64,000 nt of DNA, from the NCBI RefSeq assembly GCF_009829985.1, contig NZ_SZZU01000001.1, forward strand, positions 1-64,000. The letters are read 5' to 3'. The stretch's first letter is position 1. Each line of letters begins with the position of its first letter. This document shows positions 1 to 9,291 of the stretch, piece after piece. Made by a program: the position numbers and the translations under genes. The DNA is from Pantoea sp. Aalb (GTDB lineage Bacteria; Pseudomonadota; Gammaproteobacteria; Enterobacterales; Enterobacteriaceae). Below the pieces are notes generated by a model, which saw nothing but the letters and a program-made list of their open reading frames with translations, searched no databases and was not told the DNA's origin.

Positions 1-68
1 CGTTTTATGAAAGTTTCAGCTTATTTTATAAAATACTTCATGCATTTTGTGCATGAATCAACAGAATT
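1..68 (+). other. 23S-5S rRNA spacer (rRNA operon internal)
   Basis: The sequence just before the 5S gene (acagaattcgcctggcgg) resembles the end of the enterobacterial 23S-5S spacer, so the 23S gene probably lies just left of the window. A perfect 8-bp hairpin, ttcatgca at 37-44 and tgcatgaa at 50-57 with a 5-nt loop, sits in the spacer and may help rRNA processing. The processing role is inference. Confidence 0.6.
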
Positions 69-188
69 CGCCTGGCGGCAATAACGCGGTGGTACCACCT
101 GATACCATGCCGAACTCAGAAGTGAAACGCCGTAGTGCCGATGGTAGTATGGGGATTCCCCATGCAAGAGTAGGGAACTGCCAGGCAA
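69..188 (+). rRNA. rrf: 5S ribosomal RNA
   Basis: This 120-nt segment matches the enterobacterial 5S rRNA along its whole length. It has the terminal stem gcctggcgg/ctgccaggc, the conserved ccatgccgaactcagaagtg block, and the loop E/stem V region ending in agagtagggaactgccaggca. Its length equals the E. coli 5S. It lies next to a tRNA-Trp gene, as in the E. coli rrnC operon, although the tRNA-Asp gene that sits between them in E. coli is absent. Confidence 0.97.
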
Positions 189-256
189 CATATACTGAAA
201 ATACACTTTCTTTACTAAGTAAGAATAGAACAATATAAAAAAGAGAATATTACTAA

Positions 257-329
257 AGGGATGTAGTTCAATTGGTAGAGCACCGGTCTCCAAAACCGGG
301 TGTTGGGGGTTCAAGTCCCTCCATCCCTG
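257..329 (+). tRNA. trpT: tRNA-Trp (anticodon CCA)
   Basis: A full cloverleaf of 73 nt can be drawn: acceptor agggatg (257-263) pairs with catccct (322-328), the D arm contains ttcaattggtagagc, the anticodon stem is ccggt/accgg, and the T loop is ttcaagt. The anticodon CCA is at 290-292, so it reads UGG. The discriminator is G329. The 3' CCA is not encoded: the bases after G329 are c-t-t, so tRNA nucleotidyltransferase must add it. It lies 68 nt downstream of 5S, probably on the same rRNA transcript. Confidence 0.96.
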
Positions 330-337
330 CTTGTAAG

Positions 338-374
338 TACTTTTTATAAATAGATATCTATTTATAAAAAGTAT
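338..374 (+). terminator. palindromic terminator of the rRNA/tRNA-Trp transcript
   Basis: A perfect 36-bp palindrome follows the tRNA after 8 nt: tactttttataaataga (338-354), a 2-nt centre, and the matching arm at 357-373. The stem is almost all A-T, and the 3' side has no long U run. Its position directly after the last stable RNA gene makes it the likely 3' boundary of the rRNA operon. The function is inferred from structure and position. Confidence 0.55.
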
Positions 375-824
375 TGTTATGAACTTAAATTCGTATTATT
401 TTACTATCGTTAGTTGATATTTTTTGAATAAAACTTATATAACATAATAATAACATTATTTTAATTAGTATACAAATACTATTACTATCTTCATTAAACC
501 CACAGCATACTCCTACTAAAGTTGACTTAAAGTTCACTTAATATTATTACATATTAACATATACTTGACATATAAAAAATAATTTTCTAAACCATTAATA
601 AATATAAAAAATTAAGTACGTAAATAGGTAAATAATCGTTTTATCTATTTCTTTAAAACAACAATTTTTCACTTATATTAATTGAAGGAAATTTTCAATA
701 ATTATAAATCCATAATTTTTCCTAATAAGTATTTATTATTATATTTTAATATTTTGTTTTATATAAGGTCAGGCTTATCTAATACTCCTACTTCATATAT
801 ATTAATCAGGAGAATATAAAATAA
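375..824. other. intergenic, no gene seen (hdfR position in E. coli)
   Basis: This is 450 bp of very AT-rich sequence between tRNA-Trp and maoP. In E. coli the LysR-type gene hdfR lies here. I see no readable remnant of it on either strand. A TTGACA hexamer at 565-570 could be a -35 element, but no good -10 follows at the right spacing. Confidence 0.5.
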
Positions 825-1160
825 ATGGATAGTTTTATAACAACTAATCGTTTTTTTGATAATAAACATTATCCTCGCGGCTTTTCTCGTCATGGTGATT
901 TTACTATTAAAGAAGCTCAAATTTTAGAACGTTATGGTTATGCCTTCAATGAACTAGCGTTATCAAAACGCGAACCAATAACAGATGAAGAACGTTCTTT
1001 TATAGAAGTATGTCGCGGTCTAAGAGAACCACAAACAGAAGCTGAACGTGTCTGGATGAAATATATTACACGTATTAATCATCCTAGGCGATTCCATACA
1101 TTATCTGGTGGAAAACCAAATACAGATTCTATAGAAGATTTTAATGATACTTATGATTGA
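825..1160 (+). CDS. maoP: MaoP, Ori macrodomain organisation protein (YifE family)
   Basis: The 111-aa protein is close in length to E. coli MaoP (YifE, 112 aa) and keeps the family's recognisable stretches: FFDNKHYPRGFSRHGDFT at the N-terminus, the central TIKEAQILERYGYAFNEL, and EAERVWMKYITRI. In E. coli MaoP acts with a nearby DNA site, maoS, to constrain mobility of the Ori macrodomain; it is a soluble nucleoid-associated factor. An aggag ribosome site precedes the ATG. Position between the rRNA operon end and the ilv genes is as in E. coli. Keeping a chromosome-organisation factor in a reduced genome is notable. Identification is firm; the role in this organism is inferred. Confidence 0.9.
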   Translation: MDSFITTNRFFDNKHYPRGFSRHGDFTIKEAQILERYGYAFNELALSKREPITDEERSFIEVCRGLREPQTEAERVWMKYITRINHPRRFHTLSGGKPNTDSIEDFNDTYD

Positions 1161-1173
1161 TTTTAAAATATCA

Positions 1174-1210
1174 TGGGGCGTATGTTGATTTTACTTATGC
1201 CCTATTTTTA
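1174..1210 (+). terminator. rho-independent terminator after maoP
   Basis: The stem ggggcgta (1175-1182) pairs with tatgccct (1196-1203), allowing two G-U pairs, with a 13-nt loop and a following attttta tract. It starts 14 nt after the maoP stop. It is one of the few G/C-containing hairpins in the spacers. Confidence 0.6.
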
Positions 1211-1876
1211 ATATTTTAAAATATTAAAAATTAATGTTATTTTTTTAAAAAAACTATAAAATAGAATTACTTATTATATTTACAAATATTATCTTATTTC
1301 GTATAAAATAAAGTTATGAATTAATATATATTCTATTTATTTTAGAAATAAAATTTATGTATTTTATATATAAAAATAAATATTTAACATGAATTATATA
1401 TAATTACTACTAAATACTTCAAATAATGTATTTATATGAATCTACTGTTCAATTTAAGCTTATTATTTCCTTTTTTATTATACTTCTTTTAATTAATCAA
1501 ATTTTATCTTTATATACCTAAATTATATTATTAGATACTTATGTTTAAATAACAAATAAAAAGTTTATGTATAAGGATTAATGATTTTATTCATTATAAT
1601 AAATAAATTTAATTGTTATTAACCAGATACCAAAAATTAATATTATTTACCGAATTATATTTTAAATTTAAAATTTGTGCGAAATTTTATTTTTATTAAA
1701 ATAGTCACAATATTAATTAGTATTAATTTTATTAATTATAATGAATAAAACTAAATAAAATAAATAGTATTAATATAATAAAAGTATTTTTTTAGTAAAA
1801 ATACCTATAATTAGTCAATAAATTTATACAAAGCGTATTGTACTATTAGTATTACTTTTATATTGGAGTAATAAGC
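1211..1876. other. intergenic, no gene seen (yifB-ilvLGME position in E. coli)
   Basis: About 665 bp of low-complexity A/T sequence. In E. coli this interval holds yifB, the ilv leader peptide ilvL, ilvG, ilvM and ilvE. I see no remnant of these genes and no attenuator-type hairpin. A good ribosome site (tattggagtaa) just before ilvD belongs to the next gene. Confidence 0.5.
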
Positions 1877-3727
1877 ATGCCTAAATATCGTTCTACTACT
1901 ACAATTAATGGCCGTAATATGGCAGGTGCTCGAGCTTTATGGCGTGCAACAGGATTAAATGATAGCGATTTTGGTAAACCAATTATTGCTATAGTAAATT
2001 CTTTTACACAATTTGTACCAGGTCATGTACATTTACGAGATCTTGGAAAATTAGTAGCAGAACAAATTTATATTGCTGGTAGTGTAGCTAAAGAATTTAA
2101 TACTATTGCAGTAGATGATGGTATTGCCATGGGGCATGAAGGTATGTTGTATTCATTACCTTCTAGAGAATTAATTGCTGATTCAGTAGAGTACATGATT
2201 AATGCACATTGTGTTGATGCCATGATATGTATTTCTAATTGCGATAAAATTACTCCAGGTATGTTAATGGCTTCTCTTCGATTGAATATACCTGTCATCT
2301 TCGTGTCTGGAGGACCAATGGAAGCCGGTAAGATTAGCTTACATAATAAGATTGTTAAAGTAGATTTAGTAGATGCTATGATTCAGGCAGCTGCTCCAAA
2401 TGTTAGTAATAATCATAGTAAACAAATTGAACAATCTGCCTGTCCAACATGTGGTTCTTGTTCTGGAATGTTTACTGCAAATTCAATGAATTGTTTAACT
2501 GAATGTTTAGGGTTATCTCAACCAGGAAATGGTTCTTTATTAGCTACACATGTCGATCGTAAAGATCTATTTATTAATGCTGGAAAACAAATAGTAAAAT
2601 TAACTAAAAGATACTATGAACAAGATGATTATAGTGTATTGCCTCGGAATATTGCTAATAAATCCGCTTTTGAAAATGCTATGATACTCGATATGGCTAT
2701 GGGTGGTTCTACCAATACGATTCTACATTTATTAGCTGCAGCACAGGAAGGTGAAGTAGATTTTCATATGTCTGATATCGATCGATTATCTCGTAAAATT
2801 CCGCACTTATGTAAAGTATCACCTAGTACACCACAATATCATATGGAAGATGTACATCGAGCAGGTGGGGTCATAGGTATTTTAGGTGAATTAGATCGTG
2901 CTGGATTAATTAATACTCATGTACAAAATATATTAGGTTTAAATTTGCGAGAAACATTAAATAAATACGATATTATGATTACTAAAGATGAATCAATTAA
3001 AAAAATGTTCCGAGCAGGTCCTGCAGGAATTCACACTACTAAAGCATTTTCTCAATCTTGCCGTTGGGAAACGTTAGATGTAGATCGTCAAAATGGATGT
3101 ATTAGAGCTATTAAATATGCTTTTTCACAAGATGGTGGTTTAGCAGTACTTTATGGCAATCTTGCTAAAGATGGTTGTATTATAAAAACTGCTGCCATAG
3201 ATAAAAAGATGCTAACTTTTAAAGGTTATGCCAAAGTATATGAAAGTCAAGAACATGCTGTTGAAGCTATTTTAACTGGTAAGGTACTAGCTGGTAACAT
3301 AGTCATAATTAGATATGAAGGTCCTAAAGGTGGTCCTGGTATGCAAGAAATGCTATATCCTACTGCATACCTAAAATCTATGGGCCTTAATCAGAGTTGT
3401 GCCATCATTACTGATGGACGTTTTTCAGGAGGTACATCAGGTCTTTCTATTGGCCATATTTCACCAGAAGCAGCTAATGGTGGTGCCATTGCTTTGGTAA
3501 AAGATAATGATATTATTGAAATTGATATTCCAAATCGCACAATTAACCTTATGATATCAAATAATGAATTTAAAATACGTCAACAAAAAGAAGAATCTCG
3601 AGGAGACAAATCTTATACTCCACGTGGACGTATTCGTAAGGTTTCTTTTGCATTACGTGCTTATGCATCTCTTGCAACTAGTGCTGATAAAGGTGCTGTA
3701 CGAGATAAATCTAAATTAGGGTGCTAA
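1877..3727 (+). CDS. ilvD: dihydroxy-acid dehydratase IlvD
   Basis: The 616-aa protein matches the E. coli length. It dehydrates 2,3-dihydroxy-isovalerate and 2,3-dihydroxy-3-methylvalerate to the 2-keto acids in valine, leucine and isoleucine synthesis, and needs an iron-sulfur cluster. Cluster cysteines are seen in NCDKITPGM (near residue 122) and ACPTCGSCSGMF (near 195), with the family block GRFSGGTSGLSIGHISPEA near the C-terminus. Start is ATG with ggag 10 nt upstream. It is followed after 6 nt by ilvA, as in the E. coli ilvGMEDA operon, but ilvG, ilvM and ilvE are gone, so ilvD is now the first gene. Confidence 0.98.
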   Translation: MPKYRSTTTINGRNMAGARALWRATGLNDSDFGKPIIAIVNSFTQFVPGHVHLRDLGKLVAEQIYIAGSVAKEFNTIAVDDGIAMGHEGMLYSLPSRELIADSVEYMINAHCVDAMICISNCDKITPGMLMASLRLNIPVIFVSGGPMEAGKISLHNKIVKVDLVDAMIQAAAPNVSNNHSKQIEQSACPTCGSCSGMFTANSMNCLTECLGLSQPGNGSLLATHVDRKDLFINAGKQIVKLTKRYYEQDDYSVLPRNIANKSAFENAMILDMAMGGSTNTILHLLAAAQEGEVDFHMSDIDRLSRKIPHLCKVSPSTPQYHMEDVHRAGGVIGILGELDRAGLINTHVQNILGLNLRETLNKYDIMITKDESIKKMFRAGPAGIHTTKAFSQSCRWETLDVDRQNGCIRAIKYAFSQDGGLAVLYGNLAKDGCIIKTAAIDKKMLTFKGYAKVYESQEHAVEAILTGKVLAGNIVIIRYEGPKGGPGMQEMLYPTAYLKSMGLNQSCAIITDGRFSGGTSGLSIGHISPEAANGGAIALVKDNDIIEIDIPNRTINLMISNNEFKIRQQKEESRGDKSYTPRGRIRKVSFALRAYASLATSADKGAVRDKSKLGC

Positions 3728-3733
3728 AATTTA

Positions 3734-5281
3734 ATGATAAAGAATTTTCGAACTCTTTCTAATATGCCTGGAAGTACAGAATATTTACGTGCTATATTAA
3801 GTTCTCCAGTATATGATGTAATCCAAATGACACCATTGCAAAAAATGCAAAAGATTTCTTTACGTCTTAGTAATATTATTTTAGTTAAACGTGAAGATTA
3901 TCATTGTGTTCATAGTTTTAAATTACGCGGTGCTTATGCAATGATCGCTAGTCTTACTGAAAAACAAAAAGAGTGTGGTGTGATAACAGCTTCAGCTGGA
4001 AATCATGCACAAGGTGTAGCATTTTCAGCAAGTACTCTTGGTATTAAATCACTTATTGTAATGCCAGTTACAACAGCAGATATAAAAGTTGATGCAGTAC
4101 GTTCATTTGGTGGTGAAGCTTATTTATATGGATTCAATTTTGATGAGGCTAATGAGAAAGCAATTAAAATTTCTCAACAAAAAGGTTATATTTTTATTCC
4201 TCCATTTGATCATCCAGCAATTATTGCTGGACAAGGCACCTTAGCAATGGAACTTTTACAGCAAGATTCAAATCTTGAACGTATATTTATTCCAGTTGGT
4301 GGAGGTGGATTAGCCGCTGGTATGGCAATACTAATTAAACTGCTCATGCCTCAAATTAAAGTGATTGCAGTGGAATCTGAAGATTCAGCTTGTCTTAAGG
4401 CAGCTCTTAAAGTTGGTAAACCGGTTGACTTAGCACGTGTAGGATTATTTGCTGAAGGTGTTGCAGTTAAAAGAATTGGTAAAGAAACATTTCGGTTATG
4501 CCAAAAATATGTTGACGAACTTATTACTGTAGACAGTGATGCTATCTGTGCTGCTATAAAAGATATTTTTGAAGATGTACGTGCGGTTGCAGAACCTGCA
4601 GGAGCTCTAGCATTAGCAGGCATGAAAAAATATATACAACATTATAACATCAAAGATGAGCGTCTTGCTCACATATTATCAGGTGCTAATATAAATTTTC
4701 ATGCTTTGCGCTATATTTCTGAGCGATGCGAACTAGGTGAACAGCGTGAAGCTTTGATTGCAGTTACGATTCCTGAACAACAAGGAAGTTTTCTTAAATT
4801 TTGTCGTACTTTAAATAATAGAGTCGTTACTGAATTTAACTATCGTTATTCAGACATTAATAATGCATGTATTTTCGTTGGTATACGTTTAGTCGACGGT
4901 ATTAAAGAGCGTAAAGAAATTATAAAGCAATTGATTAGTAATGGTTATCAAGTAGTTGATCTATCAGATAATGAAATTGCAAAATTACATGTGCGTTATA
5001 TGGTTGGTGGTCGACCATCAAAATCATTGTATGAACGTCTTTTTAGCTTTGAATTTCCTGAAGCACCAGGTGCTCTATTAAAATTTTTACAAACAATTGG
5101 TACTTATTGGAATATTTCATTATTTCATTATCGTAGTCATGGTGGGGACTATGGACGTGTATTAGCAGCATTCGAATTGAATAATCAAGAAATACATTTT
5201 GAAAATCATCTAAATAAATTAGGTTATGTATGGCACGATGAATCTAATAACGCATCATTTCGTTTTTTTCTTTCTAAATAA
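3734..5281 (+). CDS. ilvA: biosynthetic threonine deaminase IlvA
   Basis: The 515-aa protein (E. coli 514) converts threonine to 2-oxobutyrate and ammonia, the entry step of isoleucine synthesis. The N-terminal PLP fold has SFKLRGA with the PLP lysine at K63, SAGNHAQGVA, and the phosphate-binding GGGGLAAG. The C-terminal third is a regulatory region with two ACT-like subdomains (EQQGSFLKFCRTL and EAPGALLKFLQTIG), so isoleucine feedback is likely retained. It is cotranscribed with ilvD, 6 nt apart. Substrate comes from thrABC elsewhere in this window. Confidence 0.98.
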   Translation: MIKNFRTLSNMPGSTEYLRAILSSPVYDVIQMTPLQKMQKISLRLSNIILVKREDYHCVHSFKLRGAYAMIASLTEKQKECGVITASAGNHAQGVAFSASTLGIKSLIVMPVTTADIKVDAVRSFGGEAYLYGFNFDEANEKAIKISQQKGYIFIPPFDHPAIIAGQGTLAMELLQQDSNLERIFIPVGGGGLAAGMAILIKLLMPQIKVIAVESEDSACLKAALKVGKPVDLARVGLFAEGVAVKRIGKETFRLCQKYVDELITVDSDAICAAIKDIFEDVRAVAEPAGALALAGMKKYIQHYNIKDERLAHILSGANINFHALRYISERCELGEQREALIAVTIPEQQGSFLKFCRTLNNRVVTEFNYRYSDINNACIFVGIRLVDGIKERKEIIKQLISNGYQVVDLSDNEIAKLHVRYMVGGRPSKSLYERLFSFEFPEAPGALLKFLQTIGTYWNISLFHYRSHGGDYGRVLAAFELNNQEIHFENHLNKLGYVWHDESNNASFRFFLSK

Positions 5282-6081
5282 GTTATTATATATGATGATG
5301 ACTATCATGATAATTAATAATTATTTTATTAATCATTCTTTTGTATAGTATGGAAAATCTATTTTCTATTGAAGAATCTAACGATACATTTTCAATCTCA
5401 AAAAAATTTTGAATCAATTTAAACTATGTTAATAACAATATTAGACAATAAGATATTGTGTATAAATAGTTTCTTGACTTTTTAAAATAAAAGGAATATA
5501 TACTATACTTTTATTAAGAATATACTATTTATTAGGATTTTATAATATCACTTAAATTTAAAATAATTTAAATCAAGATAAATCAATATTATAGATATAA
5601 AATTATTATTTTCTATGAATTATCTATATTAAATATTAATAGTTATATTTAATATTTAAGATTAAGTAACCTTAAAGTATATTAACAATACATTTGGTAA
5701 TCAAATTAATCTTAATTATAAATATTTATGATAGAAATAATTTATTATTGATATTTGATAATTTAACATATCGTATAACTTATCTTTATTTATAAAAGTT
5801 TAATTTTAGTGTTCATTTGAAATAAATTGATATATATAGTTTGTTTAACATGAACAGAATAATAGATTTTAATCAAATTTAAAAAAATATTTTTAAGTCT
5901 TTTAAGTTAATCCATCTTACGATATTAATTACTCTTTAAATTTCATTTCAATTTTTATAAATATAATATTGTTTATATATCATTTAAATAATTACTTCTA
6001 TTTCGTAGGGCAAACTTATTTATAAATTAGAATAGTTTAGTTATTTAGAATGAATTTAAAATAATATTTTTTGGAGTATAC
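5282..6081. other. intergenic, no gene seen (ilvY position in E. coli)
   Basis: In E. coli the divergent LysR regulator ilvY lies between ilvA and ilvC. Here 800 bp of A/T-rich sequence has no readable remnant. A small hairpin, attaataa/ttattaat at 5313-5333, lies 31 nt after ilvA and could end transcription weakly. TTGACT (5474-5479), 17 nt, then TATATA (5497-5502) is a fair sigma-70-like match, but it lies 580 bp before ilvC and may be chance. Loss of IlvY suggests ilvC is no longer substrate-induced (inference). Confidence 0.45.
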
Positions 6082-7560
6082 ATGAATAATAATTATTTTA
6101 ACACATTAAACTTACGTAATCAATTGATACAATTACGTAAATGTCGTTTTATGTACTATGATGAATTTTTTGATGGTATTAATATTTTAAAAGAAAAAAA
6201 AATTGTCATCATTGGATGTGGTGCTCAAGGTCTTAATCAAGGATTAAACATGCGTGATTCTGGACTTAATATCTCATATGCACTACGCGCTGAATCTATT
6301 TCTAAAAAACATCTGTCTTTTTGTAAAGCAATAGATAACGGTTTTAAAGTAGGTACTTATGAAGAATTAATTCCTCAATCAGATTTAGTTATTAATTTAA
6401 CTCCAGATAAACAACATTCTACAGTTGTCAAAAATATTCAATCATTAATGAAACATGGATCTACTTTAGGATATTCACATGGTTTTAATATCGTTGAAAT
6501 GGGTGAGATAATTCGTAAAGATATCACTGTTATTATGATGGCTCCAAAATGTCCTGGTACAGAAGTAAGAGAAGAGTATAAACGTGGTTTTGGCGTACCA
6601 ACTTTAATTGCAGTGCATCCTGAAAACGATCCTAAAAATGAAGGTTTGGCAATGGCTAAGGCTTGGGCTGTTGCCACAGGTGGTAATCGTGCTGGTGTAT
6701 TGGAATCTTCTTTTATCGCAGAAGTAAAATCCGATCTCATGGGAGAACAAACTATCTTATGTGGTATGTTACAGACAGGATCTCTGTTATATTTCGATAA
6801 ATTAATTCAAGAAGGTTATGATGTAGGATATGCTAGGAAATTGATTCAATTTGGTTGGGAAGTAATTACTGAATCATTAAAATGGGGTGGCATAACCCTA
6901 ATGATGGAACGATTATCTAATTCAGCTAAACTACGAGTTTATGCTTTATCAGAACAATTAAAAGTTATAATGTCACCATTATATAAAAAACATATGGATG
7001 ACATTATTTCAGGAGATTTTTCTATAGGAATGATGAATGATTGGAAAAATAATGATCAAAAATTATTGAAATGGCGTGAAGAAACTAGTAATTCTCTGTT
7101 AGAAAATGTATCACTTTTTGAAGGAGAAATTGAAGAGCAAGAATATTATGATAAAGGTCTAGTTATGATAGCTATGGTAAAAGCAGGTATTGAATTAGCA
7201 TTTGAAACCATGATTGAAACAGGAATTATTGAAGAATCAGCATATTATGAATCTTTACATGAACTTCCACTCATTGCGAATACAATTGCGCGAAAACTTT
7301 TATATGAAATGAATATGGTTATTTCTGATACTGCAGAATATGGAAACTATTTATTTTCTAATGCAGCTATACCGTTATTAAAAAATTTTATGATTACATT
7401 GCAAGCAGAAGATTTAGGTAAATCAATTTTAAGTATACAAATTGATAATGTAAAATTACGTGATATCAATGAAGCAATTCGCAATCATCCTATTGAAAAA
7501 GTTGGTCGTAAATTACGTAGTTATATGACAAATATAAAACTTTTAAATCATAATAACTAA
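6082..7560 (+). CDS. ilvC: ketol-acid reductoisomerase IlvC (class II)
   Basis: The 492-aa protein (E. coli 491) is the long class II form. It isomerises and reduces acetolactate or acetohydroxybutyrate with NADPH and Mg2+. The Rossmann motif GCGAQGLNQG starts near residue 50, and the NADPH-contacting region YALR follows. The metal-binding block with EVKSDLMGEQTILCG and the duplicated second domain with ELAFETM and IIEESAYYESLHELPL are present. Start ATG has tttggag upstream. It stands alone, separated from ilvDA by an 800-bp spacer. Confidence 0.98.
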   Translation: MNNNYFNTLNLRNQLIQLRKCRFMYYDEFFDGINILKEKKIVIIGCGAQGLNQGLNMRDSGLNISYALRAESISKKHLSFCKAIDNGFKVGTYEELIPQSDLVINLTPDKQHSTVVKNIQSLMKHGSTLGYSHGFNIVEMGEIIRKDITVIMMAPKCPGTEVREEYKRGFGVPTLIAVHPENDPKNEGLAMAKAWAVATGGNRAGVLESSFIAEVKSDLMGEQTILCGMLQTGSLLYFDKLIQEGYDVGYARKLIQFGWEVITESLKWGGITLMMERLSNSAKLRVYALSEQLKVIMSPLYKKHMDDIISGDFSIGMMNDWKNNDQKLLKWREETSNSLLENVSLFEGEIEEQEYYDKGLVMIAMVKAGIELAFETMIETGIIEESAYYESLHELPLIANTIARKLLYEMNMVISDTAEYGNYLFSNAAIPLLKNFMITLQAEDLGKSILSIQIDNVKLRDINEAIRNHPIEKVGRKLRSYMTNIKLLNHNN

Positions 7561-7609
7561 CTATTCTTTAAAAAATTAAACTTCTTACTTTTATTTTATT
7601 GAGATATTT

Positions 7610-8563
7610 TTATACATATTTGGCAGTAGCAATCCAAGCTGCACAAAATAAGGTTAGGCAAGCAAAAAAATAAAAAAATGCCATTAATCCTAATACTGAA
7701 CCAAAAGCTATTCCTGAAGGTGATGTCATTAATTTTGGAAGTACTAGCGATAGAATAAGTTTAACTACTTCAAAACCAATTGTTGCTAATAGCGTACCAC
7801 GAAATAGTGCTTTTTTATGTGGCTTATGATATGGAAGTACCCAAAAAATCCATAGAAAAAGTAGATAGTTTATGAAGATAGAAATAGAAAGTGATATAAT
7901 CGTTATTACTAGAGGCAGCCATTTAATATTTTCTAGTTTGAGTATGTTAATAATTAATAATTTTGCGCTACCGGCAATAGAAGTTAAAGCAACAGTCATT
8001 ATCAAAGCTAATATTAATACAATAAGAGACATGCAATCTATTAAATATCTTTTCCAGAATGTTTTTTGATGATATTTTTTGAATTCAAAAAAATCAGATG
8101 ACTGAGTGCAAACTGCTTCACGTAAATTACTGATCCAATTAATACCAGAATAAAATGCTATCAACAAACCTGTGATACCTATAGTGGTATGTTGTTGAAT
8201 AGCAGTATTAATGCTATTTCTAAATATTTTATCTAACGTTGGGTTATTAATATTATTAAGATTTTCTTCTATTAAGCAAGTTAATAACTTATTATCTAAA
8301 GATAACATATAACCGAATATTGCAAAAAAAAGCATTAACATTGGGATTAAAGAGAGAAAAGAAAAATAAGTAATAGCAGCTCCAAACTGTTTTCCAAAAC
8401 GATTATTAAAACGTTCTAGAGCATTTAAAAAGTGTGTTACTATAGGAATAGTGTATGACCAAAAAGTGAAATTAAAAATGTAATTTACTATCTTATTTAT
8501 AACTTTATTACGAGTTTTAATATTAACAAAATTTTTCTTTTCTAAAAATTTCTCTTTTTGCAT
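7610..8563 (-). CDS. yhjD: YhjD-like inner membrane protein (YihY/BrkB superfamily)
   Basis: The 317-aa multi-pass protein fits YhjD better than YihY. It carries FNNRFGKQFGAAITYFSFLSLIPM, SGINWISNLREA, and a C-terminal block SPSGIAFGSVLGLMAFFYFFACLTLFCAAWIATA that I recall from YhjD. About six hydrophobic membrane segments are visible, with a basic, Asn/Lys-rich N-terminus. The biochemical role is not known. In E. coli a YhjD variant suppresses the need for Kdo on lipid A, so a link to lipid A or LPS export has been proposed. It is isolated on the minus strand, 3'-to-3' with ilvC, with no obvious ribosome site. Family assignment is firm, function uncertain. Confidence 0.85.
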   Translation of the reverse strand: MQKEKFLEKKNFVNIKTRNKVINKIVNYIFNFTFWSYTIPIVTHFLNALERFNNRFGKQFGAAITYFSFLSLIPMLMLFFAIFGYMLSLDNKLLTCLIEENLNNINNPTLDKIFRNSINTAIQQHTTIGITGLLIAFYSGINWISNLREAVCTQSSDFFEFKKYHQKTFWKRYLIDCMSLIVLILALIMTVALTSIAGSAKLLIINILKLENIKWLPLVITIISLSISIFINYLLFLWIFWVLPYHKPHKKALFRGTLLATIGFEVVKLILSLVLPKLMTSPSGIAFGSVLGLMAFFYFFACLTLFCAAWIATAKYV

Positions 8564-9291
8564 ATTATTATATTAGTATTTTCTAACAGCTATAAAAAAA
8601 GTATGATTCATATTACTATTAATTGCTGACTTTTATTAAGTAAAATTAGAATTTATGATAATATAAATTTTATTTTTTATAATATTCATTAGTTTTTAGT
8701 TAATATTTTAATATTTATATTAAGTCATTATTTTATTAACATATATATTTAATAAATAAATTTTTTCATTAACAATATTAATTAAGTTTAAAAATGATTT
8801 GATTTGATTCGATGTTAAATTATCTAAATAATAAATTTACATATTAATATTTTTAAACATTATTTTATAAATAATGTTATTTTGAATAAAGATACTTATT
8901 TATCTAGAAGATACATTTAATATTAATTAAAGTTATTTCATTATAATTATAAATAATTTTTAAATTAATTTTTATTACCAGATGATAACATTATTTGTAT
9001 ATTAAATATAGTATCTTAATTTATAATAATACTTGGATTCATTTTTTTAAAATATTTTATTTAAGTAGGGTAGGTATAATTTATTTTACATATAACTGTA
9101 AATATTAGTAGAAATAATATTCTTAATTACAACTATATTACAACTATATATTTTATTTTTTTGTTTTATATTATTGGGTTTCTTATTAAAAATAAAATAA
9201 TAAAGAGTTAGACGATCAATATCAATATCTATCTCTACATATTACAGTCAAAATATAAACCAATTTATCTAGATAAATAAGAAGTCTCTTA
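8564..9291. other. intergenic, nothing recognised
   Basis: About 730 bp of nearly pure A/T sequence lies between the divergent yhjD and the TIM-barrel gene. It must contain both promoters. I find no RNA gene, coding remnant or clear hairpin. Confidence 0.45.

Noticed and set aside
21..314. Open reading frames on both strands over the 5S rRNA and tRNA-Trp region
   Set aside because: The nucleotide sequence is fully explained by 5S rRNA and tRNA; the translations match no family.
5474..5502. TTGACT-N17-TATATA as promoter of an unknown RNA or of ilvC
   Set aside because: Such matches are expected by chance in sequence this rich in A/T; it is 580 bp from ilvC and no RNA structure follows.
7872..8069. 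Plus-strand open frame opposite yhjD
   Set aside because: It lies wholly antisense to the conserved YhjD coding region.
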